Of a DNA stretch of 64,000 bases, positions 36,407 through 45,176 are shown piece after piece; position 1 is the first letter of the stretch, and each line of letters starts with the position of its first letter. The notes under the pieces are model-generated. The model ran no database searches. It worked only from the letters and a program-made list of their open reading frames with translations, and had not been told where the DNA came from. The position numbers and the translations under genes were made by a program. Location: NCBI RefSeq assembly GCF_018861005.1, contig NZ_JAHKQL010000031.1, positions 30,657-94,656 of the forward strand, read 5' to 3'. This stretch comes from Polaribacter vadi. Its GTDB lineage: Bacteria > Bacteroidota > Bacteroidia > Flavobacteriales > Flavobacteriaceae.

Positions 36407-37413
36407 TATTCTTCTATTACTTTTAAAATTAATTTTCCTTTTTTATCCCCAGAAAATAATCTATTATAAGTTTCTTGAAAATTTTCAATACCAACATAAA
36501 TATCTTCTTTAGATTTTAATTTACCTTCTTGCATCCAAATTCCCATTTGTTGGGCAGCTTCACCAAATTTAGTTGCATAATCCATAACTACCATTCCTTG
36601 CATAGTAGACCTTGTAACTAAAAGAGATAGGTAATTGCTTGGTCCATTTATTTTAGATTTGTTATTGTATTGAGAAATTGCCCCACAAATTACAACTCTA
36701 GCATGCATTCTTAATTTACTTAAAGCTGCATCTAATATAATACCACCAACATTATCAAAATAAACATCAATTCCTTTTGGGCATTTTTTCTTTAATGCAG
36801 AATATATATTTTCTGATTTATAATCTATAGCATCATCAAAACCCAATTCATTTATAATGTAATCGCATTTTTCTTTTCCACCAGCAATACCAATTACTGT
36901 GCAGCCTTTAATTTTAGCTATTTGACCAACAATACTACCAACTGCACCTGCAGCTCCAGAAACTAAAACTATATCTCCTTCTTTAATTTTACCAACTTCA
37001 GTAATTCCGAAATAAGCTGTCATTCCAGGCATACCTAATGTACCAATATAAACAGGCATTGGCGCTAAATTTGTATCAACTTTATACCAATTATCACTAT
37101 TAGAAATTACATATTGCTGTACACCACCCCAACCAGAAACTACATCACCTATATTAAATTTTGGGTTTCCATTATTTTTGATAATTGTACCAATAGAACC
37201 AGCTCTCATAACATCATCTAGAGCAATAGGTGGAATGTAAGATTTAGAATCGTTCATCCAACCACGCATTGCAGGATCTAATGAAATATAATGCTGTTGA
37301 ATCAAAATTTCATCTTCTTGTAATTCAGAAATTTCATTGCTTTCTAATTCCCAAGTATCTGTATCTGGCATACCTACAGGACGTTTCTTAAATATAACTT
37401 GTTTATTTTTCAT
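36406..37413 (-). CDS. NADP-dependent oxidoreductase (MDR family, CurA/LTB4DH-like)
   Basis: 335 aa. Medium-chain dehydrogenase without zinc sites. N-terminal substrate part (YISLDPAMRGWMND, typical of the CurA / prostaglandin reductase group), then a Rossmann fold with VSGAAGAVGSIVGQIAK. Known members reduce alpha,beta-unsaturated ketones and aldehydes with NADPH. It is 11 bp after the E1 fusion gene on the same strand. Confidence 0.85.
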   Translation of the reverse strand: MKNKQVIFKKRPVGMPDTDTWELESNEISELQEDEILIQQHYISLDPAMRGWMNDSKSYIPPIALDDVMRAGSIGTIIKNNGNPKFNIGDVVSGWGGVQQYVISNSDNWYKVDTNLAPMPVYIGTLGMPGMTAYFGITEVGKIKEGDIVLVSGAAGAVGSIVGQIAKIKGCTVIGIAGGKEKCDYIINELGFDDAIDYKSENIYSALKKKCPKGIDVYFDNVGGIILDAALSKLRMHARVVICGAISQYNNKSKINGPSNYLSLLVTRSTMQGMVVMDYATKFGEAAQQMGIWMQEGKLKSKEDIYVGIENFQETYNRLFSGDKKGKLILKVIEE

Positions 37414-37424
37414 GTGTATTTTAA

Positions 37425-39416
37425 TTAATATTGATGTAAAGATTGTATTCTTTCTCTCAATTTATTTTTTGATAAATATTGTTGTTCTAAATCAGTTTGA
37501 AAAGGAATTGGTGTATCTAAACTTGCAACACGTTGCACAGGTGCATCTAAAAACTCAAAACAATTCTCATTAATTAATGCTGATATTTCACTTGCAATTC
37601 CGCCAAAAAGAGAATCTTCTTGTATAATTATTGCTTTTCCTGTTTTTTTAACGGATGTATAAATAATTTCAACATCTAAAGGTTGTAAAGTTCTTAAATC
37701 TATTACATCTGCAGAAATTTCTGATAGACTTCCTAAGACTTCTAAAACCCAATGAATAGCAGCTCCATAACTAATAATTGTAAGATGATTTCCAGTTTTA
37801 ATAAGATTTGCTTTCCCTATTTCTGTAGTAAAAAAACCATCAGAAACATCTTGATAAACAGACCTATACAATGCTTTATGCTCAAAAAACAAAACAGGAT
37901 TTGGATCTTGAATTGCACTAATTAATAATCCTTTTACATCTTGAGGAAAAGCAGGATAAACGACCTTTAATCCAGGAGTTTTTGTAAACCAAGCCTCATT
38001 AGTTTGACTATGAAAAGGTCCAGCTCCTACTCCTGCTCCACAAGGCATTCTAACAACTATATCTGCTTTTTGAGACCACCTATAATGAGATTTTGCCAAT
38101 AAATTTACAATCGGATTAAATCCTGAAGAAACAAAATCAGCAAACTGCATTTCAACAATTGATTTTACTCCATTTATGGATAAACCATAAGCAGTACTTA
38201 CAATAGCAGACTCGCAAATTGGCGTATTCCTAACGCGTTTTTCACCAAATTTATCTACAAAACCATCAGTAATTTTAAAAACACCACCATATTCAGCAAT
38301 ATCTTGTCCCATAATTACCAAATCATTATGTTTTTCCATTGATAATTTTAATCCATCAGAAATCGCATCAACAAAACGAATATTTTTTTTATTTGATGAA
38401 GGTTTGATTGGCTGATAATTAAAAGGTTTAAAAACATCTTTAAGCTCTGTTTTTAAATCTGGAATAATTTTTTCTTCATTAAAAGCAACTTGTAAATGCT
38501 CATTAATTTCTGCTGTAATTTCTTTTTTATATTGATCAATTAAAGAGCTGGTTAAAATCCCTTTATTCAATAAATAGCTTTCAAAATTATCAATTGGGTC
38601 TCTGGCTCTCCAAAACTCTAACACATCTTCAGGAACATATTTTGTTCCACTTGCTTCTTCATGACCTCGAATTCTAAAAGTTTTAAATTCAATTAAAATA
38701 GGTCTCGGATTTTTACGAATACTTTTCGCAAGTTCATCCACTTTAGTGTAAACTTCTAGTATATTATTACCATCTATAATATGGCTTTCCATTCCATAAC
38801 CAATGCCTTTATCTGCAATATTATTACAATTAAATTGCTCTAAATTAGGTGTAGATAAACCATAGCCATTATTCTCTACACAAAATAAAACAGGTAAACT
38901 CCAAACTGAAGCTACATTTAAAGCCTCATGAAAATCTCCTTCGCTTGTACCACCTTCACCTGTAAAAACAGCACAGATTTTATTGTTATTTTTTAATTTG
39001 TTGGCTAAGGCAATTCCGTCTGCAACTCCCAATTGCGGACCTAAATGAGAAATCATTCCAACAATATTGTATTCTTGCGTACCAAAATGAAAACTTCTAT
39101 CTCTACCTTTTGTAAATCCGTTTGCTTTTCCTTGCCATTGAGAAAATAATCGATATAAAGGAATGCCTCTAGTTGTAAAAACACCTAAATTTCTGTGCAT
39201 TGGTAAAATATACTCGTCTTTTTCTAAAGCTAGGGTTACACCAACAGAAATTGCTTCTTGACCTATACCAGAAAACCATTTCGTTATTTTACCTTGACGT
39301 AAAAGAATAAGCATCTTTTCTTCTATTAAACGAGGTTTTAGTAAAGTTTTGTATAAATGCAATAATGTAGCATTATTTAAGCTTGAATTTAAAGAATAAT
39401 TAATATTTAAAGACAT
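37425..39416 (-). CDS. 2-oxoacid dehydrogenase E1, alpha-beta fusion
   Basis: 663 aa from the ATG at 39416; an upstream TTG frame of nine codons overlaps the predicted transcript start. Residues about 20-330 are the E1-alpha half with the TPP motif (GEGGTSEGDFHEALNVASVW then ENNGYG). Residues about 345-660 are the E1-beta half (GQDIAEYGGVFKITDGF, PCGAGVGAGPFHSQTNE). It resembles the branched-chain (2-oxoisovalerate) type. E2/E3 genes are not in the window. An Lrp regulator gene directly upstream fits branched-chain metabolism; that link is inference. Confidence 0.85.
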   Translation of the reverse strand: MSLNINYSLNSSLNNATLLHLYKTLLKPRLIEEKMLILLRQGKITKWFSGIGQEAISVGVTLALEKDEYILPMHRNLGVFTTRGIPLYRLFSQWQGKANGFTKGRDRSFHFGTQEYNIVGMISHLGPQLGVADGIALANKLKNNNKICAVFTGEGGTSEGDFHEALNVASVWSLPVLFCVENNGYGLSTPNLEQFNCNNIADKGIGYGMESHIIDGNNILEVYTKVDELAKSIRKNPRPILIEFKTFRIRGHEEASGTKYVPEDVLEFWRARDPIDNFESYLLNKGILTSSLIDQYKKEITAEINEHLQVAFNEEKIIPDLKTELKDVFKPFNYQPIKPSSNKKNIRFVDAISDGLKLSMEKHNDLVIMGQDIAEYGGVFKITDGFVDKFGEKRVRNTPICESAIVSTAYGLSINGVKSIVEMQFADFVSSGFNPIVNLLAKSHYRWSQKADIVVRMPCGAGVGAGPFHSQTNEAWFTKTPGLKVVYPAFPQDVKGLLISAIQDPNPVLFFEHKALYRSVYQDVSDGFFTTEIGKANLIKTGNHLTIISYGAAIHWVLEVLGSLSEISADVIDLRTLQPLDVEIIYTSVKKTGKAIIIQEDSLFGGIASEISALINENCFEFLDAPVQRVASLDTPIPFQTDLEQQYLSKNKLRERIQSLHQY

Positions 39417-39440
39417 TAAATCTGTTTTTGGCAACTCTAA

Positions 39441-39448
39441 CAAATATA
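39441..39448 (-). promoter_or_regulatory. -7 element of the E1 fusion gene
   Basis: TATATTTG on the minus strand, about 25 bp before the ATG. No clear -33 TTG. It lies just past the Lrp terminator. Confidence 0.5.
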
Positions 39449-39469
39449 AATAACTTTATTCCATAAAAA

Positions 39470-39498
39470 AATCCTTATCATTTTTAGTGATAAGGATT
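39470..39498 (-). terminator. Terminator of the Lrp regulator gene
   Basis: A perfect 11-bp stem AATCCTTATCA / TGATAAGGATT with a 7-nt loop is followed on the minus strand by seven T. Confidence 0.9.
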
Positions 39499-39520
39499 AA
39501 TATATTGATGTATAATTTCG

Positions 39521-40000
39521 TTATAATTCAGCAAAAATTGCGTGCATCATACGTTTTTTATCATTGATACTTTCTTCTAAAGCAATCATTGTTTCTGTTC
39601 TGTTTACACCAGGAACATCATCAATTTGATAAATAATGTCTTTTGCATCATTAGTACCTTTAGCTCTTACTTTACAAAAGATATTGTATTTGCCAGCAGT
39701 TACATAAGCAACAGTTACGTTTGGTATTTTTCTTAAGTTCTCAATAACACTCTGAGTCATAGACGTTTTTTCTAAATAAACACCAACATGAGCAATAAAA
39801 GAATAGCCCATTTTCTCGTAGTTTAATGTTAAGGTAGAACCTTGAATAATACCTTCATCTTCCATTTTTTTAACACGTACGTGAATTGTACCTGCAGATA
39901 CTAATAATTGCTTTGCAATGTCTGTAAAAGGCGTTCTTGCATTCTCTATTAAAATATCTAAAATTTGATGATCAATTTCGTCTAAGATAAATTTTTTCAT
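39521..40000 (-). CDS. Lrp/AsnC family transcriptional regulator
   Basis: 159 aa. N-terminal HTH (LDEIDHQILDILIENARTPFTDIAKQLLVSAGTIHVRVKKME), then the RAM ligand-binding domain (IPNVTVAYVTAGKYNIFCKVRAK, IDDVPGVNRTETMIALEE). These regulators respond to amino acids. It is transcribed alone. The convergent order of its terminator and the next promoter shows that the E1 gene has its own start. Confidence 0.92.
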   Translation of the reverse strand: MKKFILDEIDHQILDILIENARTPFTDIAKQLLVSAGTIHVRVKKMEDEGIIQGSTLTLNYEKMGYSFIAHVGVYLEKTSMTQSVIENLRKIPNVTVAYVTAGKYNIFCKVRAKGTNDAKDIIYQIDDVPGVNRTETMIALEESINDKKRMMHAIFAEL

Positions 40001-40075
40001 TTTTATATATAATTCAATTTATAAAGCAAATTTATGAATTTAATTTAACTAAACAAGTACTATTTTGATAAATAC

Positions 40076-41134
40076 TTAAACTATATTAACCCCGAAAACG
40101 ATTTCGCTATGTCCGAATTTACCATTTAGACCCTGTTCATCTACAGCATTTAATTCAGATACTAACTTATTATCTACAATTTTATCTGTGTATTGATAGG
40201 CTTTATTCTGCTCATTATCAGGGTATTTATGAATTACATCATAGAATATTTTAGCATTATTTGGAATTTCAAAATAAGGTAAATAACTAGAAAAATCTTC
40301 TGAAATTGCGATGTGATAAATTCCTTGTAAAATTGAATAAAAAGTATATTCTCTAGAAATTTCTCTTGGATAATCTTCTGGGTAATGACCAGATTCAATT
40401 AAAATTGTATTGTAACCTAGCTTTTGAAAGTTATCACCAGTTGCTGTTGGGTAAAACTCATCTGTATATCTACCCACAAAATTAGGAATCATCTGTTGTA
40501 ACATCAAATTCATTGCTACTATAACATTCATAGTTTCCTTTCTGCCTTCTGTAATTGCTCTTGTTACTTCTTCTGATGGAGCTAAAAAAGATATTGTTGC
40601 TGGGTTTTTAGTGCCTTCTACACCAAAAATGGTTCTTTGGTCGTGTAAATTGAAACAAAATTGCGGATTAAATTGCTCTAAAGTGTTTCTTAACAACAAG
40701 CTTTCTTTTGCAAGTCGATCTACAGCATCTCTGTTTAAATCTATTTCATTTGCGTTAATTCTTGTATAGGCTTGGGCACCATCAGGATTTAACATCGGAA
40801 TAAATAACAAAGTACATTCCTTTAATATGGTTTCTAAAATTTCATCAGAAGTATTAGAGAAATAATTAAACAAATCAAAAAGTGCTTTTGTACCTGTACT
40901 TTCGTTTCCATGCATTTGCGACCAAAGTAAAATCTTCTTTTTACCAGTACCAATTTGTAAGGTATAAATTGACCTTTCTTGTTCAGAAGTTCCTAGTTCA
41001 TGAATTTTAAAAACAGCAAGATGTTTTTTTAATAATTTTTCAATGTCTTTAAAAGTAATCCATTTGCCAAAAAGAGCGGTTTCTTTTTGTTGATTAAATA
41101 TAGCCTTTAAAATTTCGGGTGATAAAATATTCAC
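40076..41134 (-). CDS. M14 family zinc carboxypeptidase
   Basis: 352 aa from a GTG. Zinc site H-x2-E in SQMHGNESTGTKALFDLF and later His in NLHDQRTIFG; the NPDGAQAYTRINANEIDLNRD segment is the substrate-binding Arg region of M14. No signal peptide is evident, so it is probably cytoplasmic. Known: releases C-terminal residues or splits peptidoglycan-type amides. One TTAC-N4-GTAA site (41193-41204) covers its predicted promoter (TACATTTG on the minus strand). Confidence 0.85.
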   Translation of the reverse strand: MNILSPEILKAIFNQQKETALFGKWITFKDIEKLLKKHLAVFKIHELGTSEQERSIYTLQIGTGKKKILLWSQMHGNESTGTKALFDLFNYFSNTSDEILETILKECTLLFIPMLNPDGAQAYTRINANEIDLNRDAVDRLAKESLLLRNTLEQFNPQFCFNLHDQRTIFGVEGTKNPATISFLAPSEEVTRAITEGRKETMNVIVAMNLMLQQMIPNFVGRYTDEFYPTATGDNFQKLGYNTILIESGHYPEDYPREISREYTFYSILQGIYHIAISEDFSSYLPYFEIPNNAKIFYDVIHKYPDNEQNKAYQYTDKIVDNKLVSELNAVDEQGLNGKFGHSEIVFGVNIV

Positions 41135-41192
41135 AGAGTTCTATTTAGAAAGGCAAATTTAATCTATTGTAAATTAGTATACAATTCTATAT

Positions 41193-41460
41193 TTACAAAT
41201 GTAAATTGCTTTAATGTTACAATTGTAAATCAGAAAACATAGGATCTTTGTTACCTTTGTAAACTAGATGTTAAAATAAAAATTTCAAGCTAACACAAAA
41301 TACAAAAACAATCAGTACTTAATTTTAAAATATTAACAAAAGGCTATTTACTAACCATATAACAACCTTAATTAAAGTATAAGTTTAAGTAAAACACTAT
41401 AAGTTAAAAGAATAAGTATTAAATAATTGGATGCTATTTTATATTGATTTACATTTGTAA
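41193..41460. promoter_or_regulatory. Four TTAC-N4-GTAA palindromes between M14 and XRE genes
   Basis: Sites at 41193-41204, 41217-41228, 41251-41262 and 41449-41460. The last contains the -7 element TACATTTG of the XRE gene, with TTG at 41427-41429 (20 bp spacing); the first contains a minus-strand TACATTTG for the M14 gene. Inference: operators of the XRE regulator, controlling both directions. Confidence 0.6.
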
Positions 41461-41477
41461 TAAACAAACTATTTACA

Positions 41478-41831
41478 ATGCTAAACAGTTTAGAATTTAC
41501 AACTCGTATTAAAAAAATAATGGATTATCATCAACTAACAGCATCTTTATTTGCTGATAAAATTGGTGTTCAACGTTCTAGTATTTCTCATATTTTATCA
41601 GGCAGAAACAAACCGAGTTTAGATTTTATCCTAAAAATTACTTCTCAATTTAGTGATGTAGAAATAGATTGGTTGTTAAAAGGCGAAGGTTCTTTTCCTA
41701 AAAAAGCAACAAATAAAGAGGTTACTTCTACTCCAACATTATTTTCAAATCCATCTAAAAATGATGAAAAGAAGATTCAAAGAATTGTTGTTTTTTATTC
41801 TGATGGAACTTTTGATGAATATCACAAATAA
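41478..41831 (+). CDS. XRE family transcriptional regulator
   Basis: 117 aa. HTH_3 at residues about 8-65 (MDYHQLTASLFADKIGVQRSSISHILSGRNKPS), then a linker and the end RIVVFYSDGTFDEYHK common in flavobacterial members. It lies 14 bp before the HipA-like gene, in the position of a HipB-type antitoxin. Whether it is a true HipB or only a regulator is not clear. Confidence 0.85.
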   Translation: MLNSLEFTTRIKKIMDYHQLTASLFADKIGVQRSSISHILSGRNKPSLDFILKITSQFSDVEIDWLLKGEGSFPKKATNKEVTSTPTLFSNPSKNDEKKIQRIVVFYSDGTFDEYHK

Positions 41832-41845
41832 CATATCTTAGTTTT

Positions 41846-42625
41846 ATGAAAACAATTGATATTAGAACTGTAAATGTGGTGCAGTATTTACAACCTTTAA
41901 GAGAAGGTGGTTCTTTGCCTGCTATTGTAAAAGCAGATGACGGATTTTTATATGTTTTAAAATTTAGAGGTGCAGGACAAGGAAAAAAGGCATTAATTTC
42001 TGAATTTATTGGTGGCGAATTGGCAAGAGCAATAGGTTTAAATGTTCCTGAATTAGTTTTTATGAATTTAGATGATTCTTTTAGTAAAACTGAACCTGAT
42101 GAAGAAATTCAAGATTTACTAAAATTTAGTGTTGGCCTTAATTTAGGCTTACATTTTTTATCGAGTGCAATTACTTATGATCCTTTGGTTTCTATTGCAG
42201 ATGAATTTACAGCATCTAAAGTTGTGATTTTAGATAGTTTAATTAGTAATATTGATAGAACTGCAAAAAACACCAATCTTTTAAATTGGAACAAAGAACT
42301 TTGGATTATTGATAATGGAGCAAGTTTCTATTTTCATCATAATTGGGAAACTTGGGAAAACCATTTAACTAGAACTTTTCCTTTAATTAAAGATCACGTT
42401 TTATTACCTAAAGCCACAAAATTACAAGAAGCTTCTACAGAAATTCAGCAATTAATTAATAATGATGTAATTGAAGAAATTGTTTCTAATATTCCTGAAG
42501 ATTGGTTGATTAACGAAGGAGAAACTTTAACAACAGGCGAAATGAGAGCTGCTTACATTCAGTTTTTATGTGCAAAACTTACAATGGTTGATAAATTGGT
42601 AAAAGAAGCTGAAGATGCAAGATAA
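41846..42625 (+). CDS. HipA-like kinase
   Basis: 259 aa. Matches the HipA_2-like short family: a P-loop-like LPAIVKADDGFLYVLKFRGAGQG, the catalytic loop ISNIDRTAKNTNLL and the metal-binding WIIDNGASFYF (DNG in place of DFG). HipA kinases phosphorylate proteins such as glutamyl-tRNA synthetase in toxin-antitoxin systems; this short form is paired with DUF3037 and its target is unknown. It overlaps the DUF3037 gene by 11 bp. Confidence 0.82.
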   Translation: MKTIDIRTVNVVQYLQPLREGGSLPAIVKADDGFLYVLKFRGAGQGKKALISEFIGGELARAIGLNVPELVFMNLDDSFSKTEPDEEIQDLLKFSVGLNLGLHFLSSAITYDPLVSIADEFTASKVVILDSLISNIDRTAKNTNLLNWNKELWIIDNGASFYFHHNWETWENHLTRTFPLIKDHVLLPKATKLQEASTEIQQLINNDVIEEIVSNIPEDWLINEGETLTTGEMRAAYIQFLCAKLTMVDKLVKEAEDAR

Positions 42626-42998
42626 AGTTACTTTTGAATATGCCATTATTAGAATTGTACCTAAAGTTGAGCGTGAAGAATTCTTTAATATCGGCGTTAT
42701 TCTTTTCTCTAAAAGAAAGAAATTCTTAGATATTAAATACCATATTAATCCTAATAAATTACAAGCTTTAGCACCAGAATTAGAAATTGATTTTTTAAAT
42801 GATTATCTAAAAGCTTGGAAATTAATTTGCGATGGAAAATCTACAGGAGGAAAAATAGCTGAGTTTGAAATCTCTGATCGTTTTAGATGGCTTGCAGCTT
42901 GTAGAAGTACTATTATTCAGAGTTCTAAAACACATCCAGGAATGTGTAATGATCCTAAAAAAGAGATAAATGCAATTTTTGATGAGTTTGTTTTGTAA
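42615..42998 (+). CDS. DUF3037 protein
   Basis: 127 aa. Start FEYAIIRIVPKVEREEFFNIGVILF and the later IIQSSKTHPGM fit DUF3037. The family is almost always encoded next to HipA-like kinases, as here with an 11-bp overlap. Function unknown; a partner or immunity role is inferred. Its end is 7 bp from the convergent radical SAM gene. Confidence 0.85.
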   Translation: MQDKVTFEYAIIRIVPKVEREEFFNIGVILFSKRKKFLDIKYHINPNKLQALAPELEIDFLNDYLKAWKLICDGKSTGGKIAEFEISDRFRWLAACRSTIIQSSKTHPGMCNDPKKEINAIFDEFVL

Positions 42999-43005
42999 GA
43001 TAATA

Positions 43006-44862
43006 TCAATTTAAAAAACCCGAAATTAAACCATTTTTTACAGTTTTACTTGGTACTTTAAAATCAAAATAATCATCTAAAGGAATCTCAAAACCTTTGT
43101 AATTCAAGTAATTATTTAAAGCAACATTTAAACCTTGACTATATAAATGATGTTCTGCTCCTTTTGGATCTTCGTGAAATAAATCGTTTTCTGCAAAACC
43201 TTCAAATTTTGGACCAGTAATTTTAATTTCAAATTCATCTGGATTTTTACCAACAGGACTATGACTAGTGCAAGCAAATTGATGCCAAAAAGCAGACTGA
43301 ATACAATTATTCTGAAATAACTGACGCACAACCTCTAAAGAATCTATGGTTTCTTGCGCTGTTTCAGTGGGGAAACCAAACATTAAATACGCATGCACCA
43401 TAATATTTTGATCAGAAAAAGCTTTGGTAACTCTAGCAACTTGAGCAATATCAACACCTTTTTTCATCTTTGCCAACAATCTGTCTGAAGCCACTTCTAA
43501 ACCACCAGTAACAGCAATACAACCCGATTTTGATAATAAAGCGCATAATTCTGCTGTAAATGTTTTTTCAAAACGGATGTTTGTCCACCAAGTAATATAA
43601 ATTTTACGATCAATTAAAGCATTTGCTAATGCTTTTAGCATTTTTGGAGGAGCAGCTTCATCCACAAAATGAAAACCAGTTACACCTGTTTCAGCAATAA
43701 TTTTCTCAATTTTATTGACCAAATCATCAGCTGTCGTGTTTTGGTAATTGCCAATATAATCTAAAGTAACATCGCAAAAAGAACATTGTTTCCAATAACA
43801 ACCGTGAGAAATGGTGAGTTTATTCCATTTTCCATCAGACCACATTCTGTGCATAGGGTTCATCACATCTAAAAAAGACAAATACTTTGCTGTTGGCAAA
43901 CCAACATAACTTGGTGCAGGTAAATTTTTATGATGAAAAATGGTATTTGGCTTTTTATCAACATAAACAACCTCGTTATTCTTACAGATAAAAGTTCTTT
44001 CTAATTGCTCCTCACCTATTTTTCGGTTTAAAAATTCAGTAATTTTTAATAAAGGTCCTTCTCCATCATCTAAAGTGATAAAATCGATATAATTAAAAAT
44101 TCTTGGATCTGATAATCGTCTTAATTCTGTGTTGCAATAACCACCACCAAATGCAATTTTTATATTTGGATAGTTTTCCTTTAGAAATTGCGCACATCTT
44201 AAAGCCGAAAATAAATTACCTGGAAAAGGAATGGTAAAACAAACTAAATCGTAATTATCTTGTTTAATTTGCTCTTCTAATAAATACAACATTTCATCTT
44301 CTATCAGCGTAGTTTCATATTGTAAATACTCCTCAATTTGATTAAAACTAGAAGCTGCTCTACCCAATTGCTCTGCATATCTTGTAAATGAGAAAAATTC
44401 ATCGATATTAGTATTTATAAAATCGCCTAATTCTTCTACAAACAAAGTAGCAATGTGTTTGGCTTTGTCTAAAATGCCTAATTTTCCAAATTCTGTTGAT
44501 AAATCTTTGTCTAATTTTATGCGTCTATGTCCATGAGGTAAAAAATCTTTATGTACTATTTGATACGCAGCTGTAACTTCTTGAACTCGCAAATACTGCA
44601 TTACAGTGTCTACTTTATTGATATAATCTTCTCTTTGATTATACACCAAAGGCAATTCTTTATTACCTAATAAATCAGCTTGTTTAAATATTGCGTCTAT
44701 AAATTCTTTGGTAAAAACCGCAGTAAACAACTCAATACTTAAATCCATTTGAGTTGCTTTTACACTTTTAGAATCTAAAAAACCTTTAATATAAGCGGTT
44801 GCAGGATATGCAGTATTTAACTGCGTAAATGGTGGAGTTATTAAAAGTGTATTTAAAGACAT
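43006..44862 (-). CDS. B12-binding radical SAM protein
   Basis: 618 aa. N-terminal B12-type Rossmann region (VCFTIPFPGNLFSALRCAQ, IAFGGGYCN), then a radical SAM domain with the cluster motif C-x4-C-x2-C (SHGCYWKQCSFCDV), seen in this subfamily rather than the standard CxxxCxxC. Further GGLEVASD and HAYLMFGFPTET typify the barrel. Substrate unknown. Transcribed alone. Confidence 0.85.
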   Translation of the reverse strand: MSLNTLLITPPFTQLNTAYPATAYIKGFLDSKSVKATQMDLSIELFTAVFTKEFIDAIFKQADLLGNKELPLVYNQREDYINKVDTVMQYLRVQEVTAAYQIVHKDFLPHGHRRIKLDKDLSTEFGKLGILDKAKHIATLFVEELGDFINTNIDEFFSFTRYAEQLGRAASSFNQIEEYLQYETTLIEDEMLYLLEEQIKQDNYDLVCFTIPFPGNLFSALRCAQFLKENYPNIKIAFGGGYCNTELRRLSDPRIFNYIDFITLDDGEGPLLKITEFLNRKIGEEQLERTFICKNNEVVYVDKKPNTIFHHKNLPAPSYVGLPTAKYLSFLDVMNPMHRMWSDGKWNKLTISHGCYWKQCSFCDVTLDYIGNYQNTTADDLVNKIEKIIAETGVTGFHFVDEAAPPKMLKALANALIDRKIYITWWTNIRFEKTFTAELCALLSKSGCIAVTGGLEVASDRLLAKMKKGVDIAQVARVTKAFSDQNIMVHAYLMFGFPTETAQETIDSLEVVRQLFQNNCIQSAFWHQFACTSHSPVGKNPDEFEIKITGPKFEGFAENDLFHEDPKGAEHHLYSQGLNVALNNYLNYKGFEIPLDDYFDFKVPSKTVKNGLISGFLN

Positions 44863-44924
44863 ATAAAATTGTGAAGTGCAAAGATACTATCTGATTTGTA
44901 AATGATAATTAAAATTGTATTTGG

Positions 44925-45080
44925 TTTTTAAACGAACCTTTTTTTTTGTGAATAAATTCACCTAAAATAAGATGTTTTTCCTGTTGATTTTTTAAATAAA
45001 AACTTAGAACTTAGCTAACTCTGATGTGACGAATTAAAACTTGGAATATCAATAAGAGTTTGCAAAATATCGCAAAGCCA
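44925..45080. repeat. Intergenic repeat R, copy 1
   Basis: The run CGAACC-T(10)-GTGAATAA ... CTGTTGATTTTTTAAATAAA ... GACGAATTAAAACTTGG aligns at moderate identity with copy 2 at 46948-47100 (TTTGTGAATAAT ... CTATTGATTTTTGAACAAAA ... AACGAATCAAAACGCGG). Nothing in it is coding. Confidence 0.55.
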
Positions 45081-45176
45081 ACCTTAATCTTTTAAAATTT
45101 TCCCAATTATAGAATATTTAACGCTTTCTACAATTAAATATATGTTGATTTATATTCTATAAAATCTAAAACTTAT

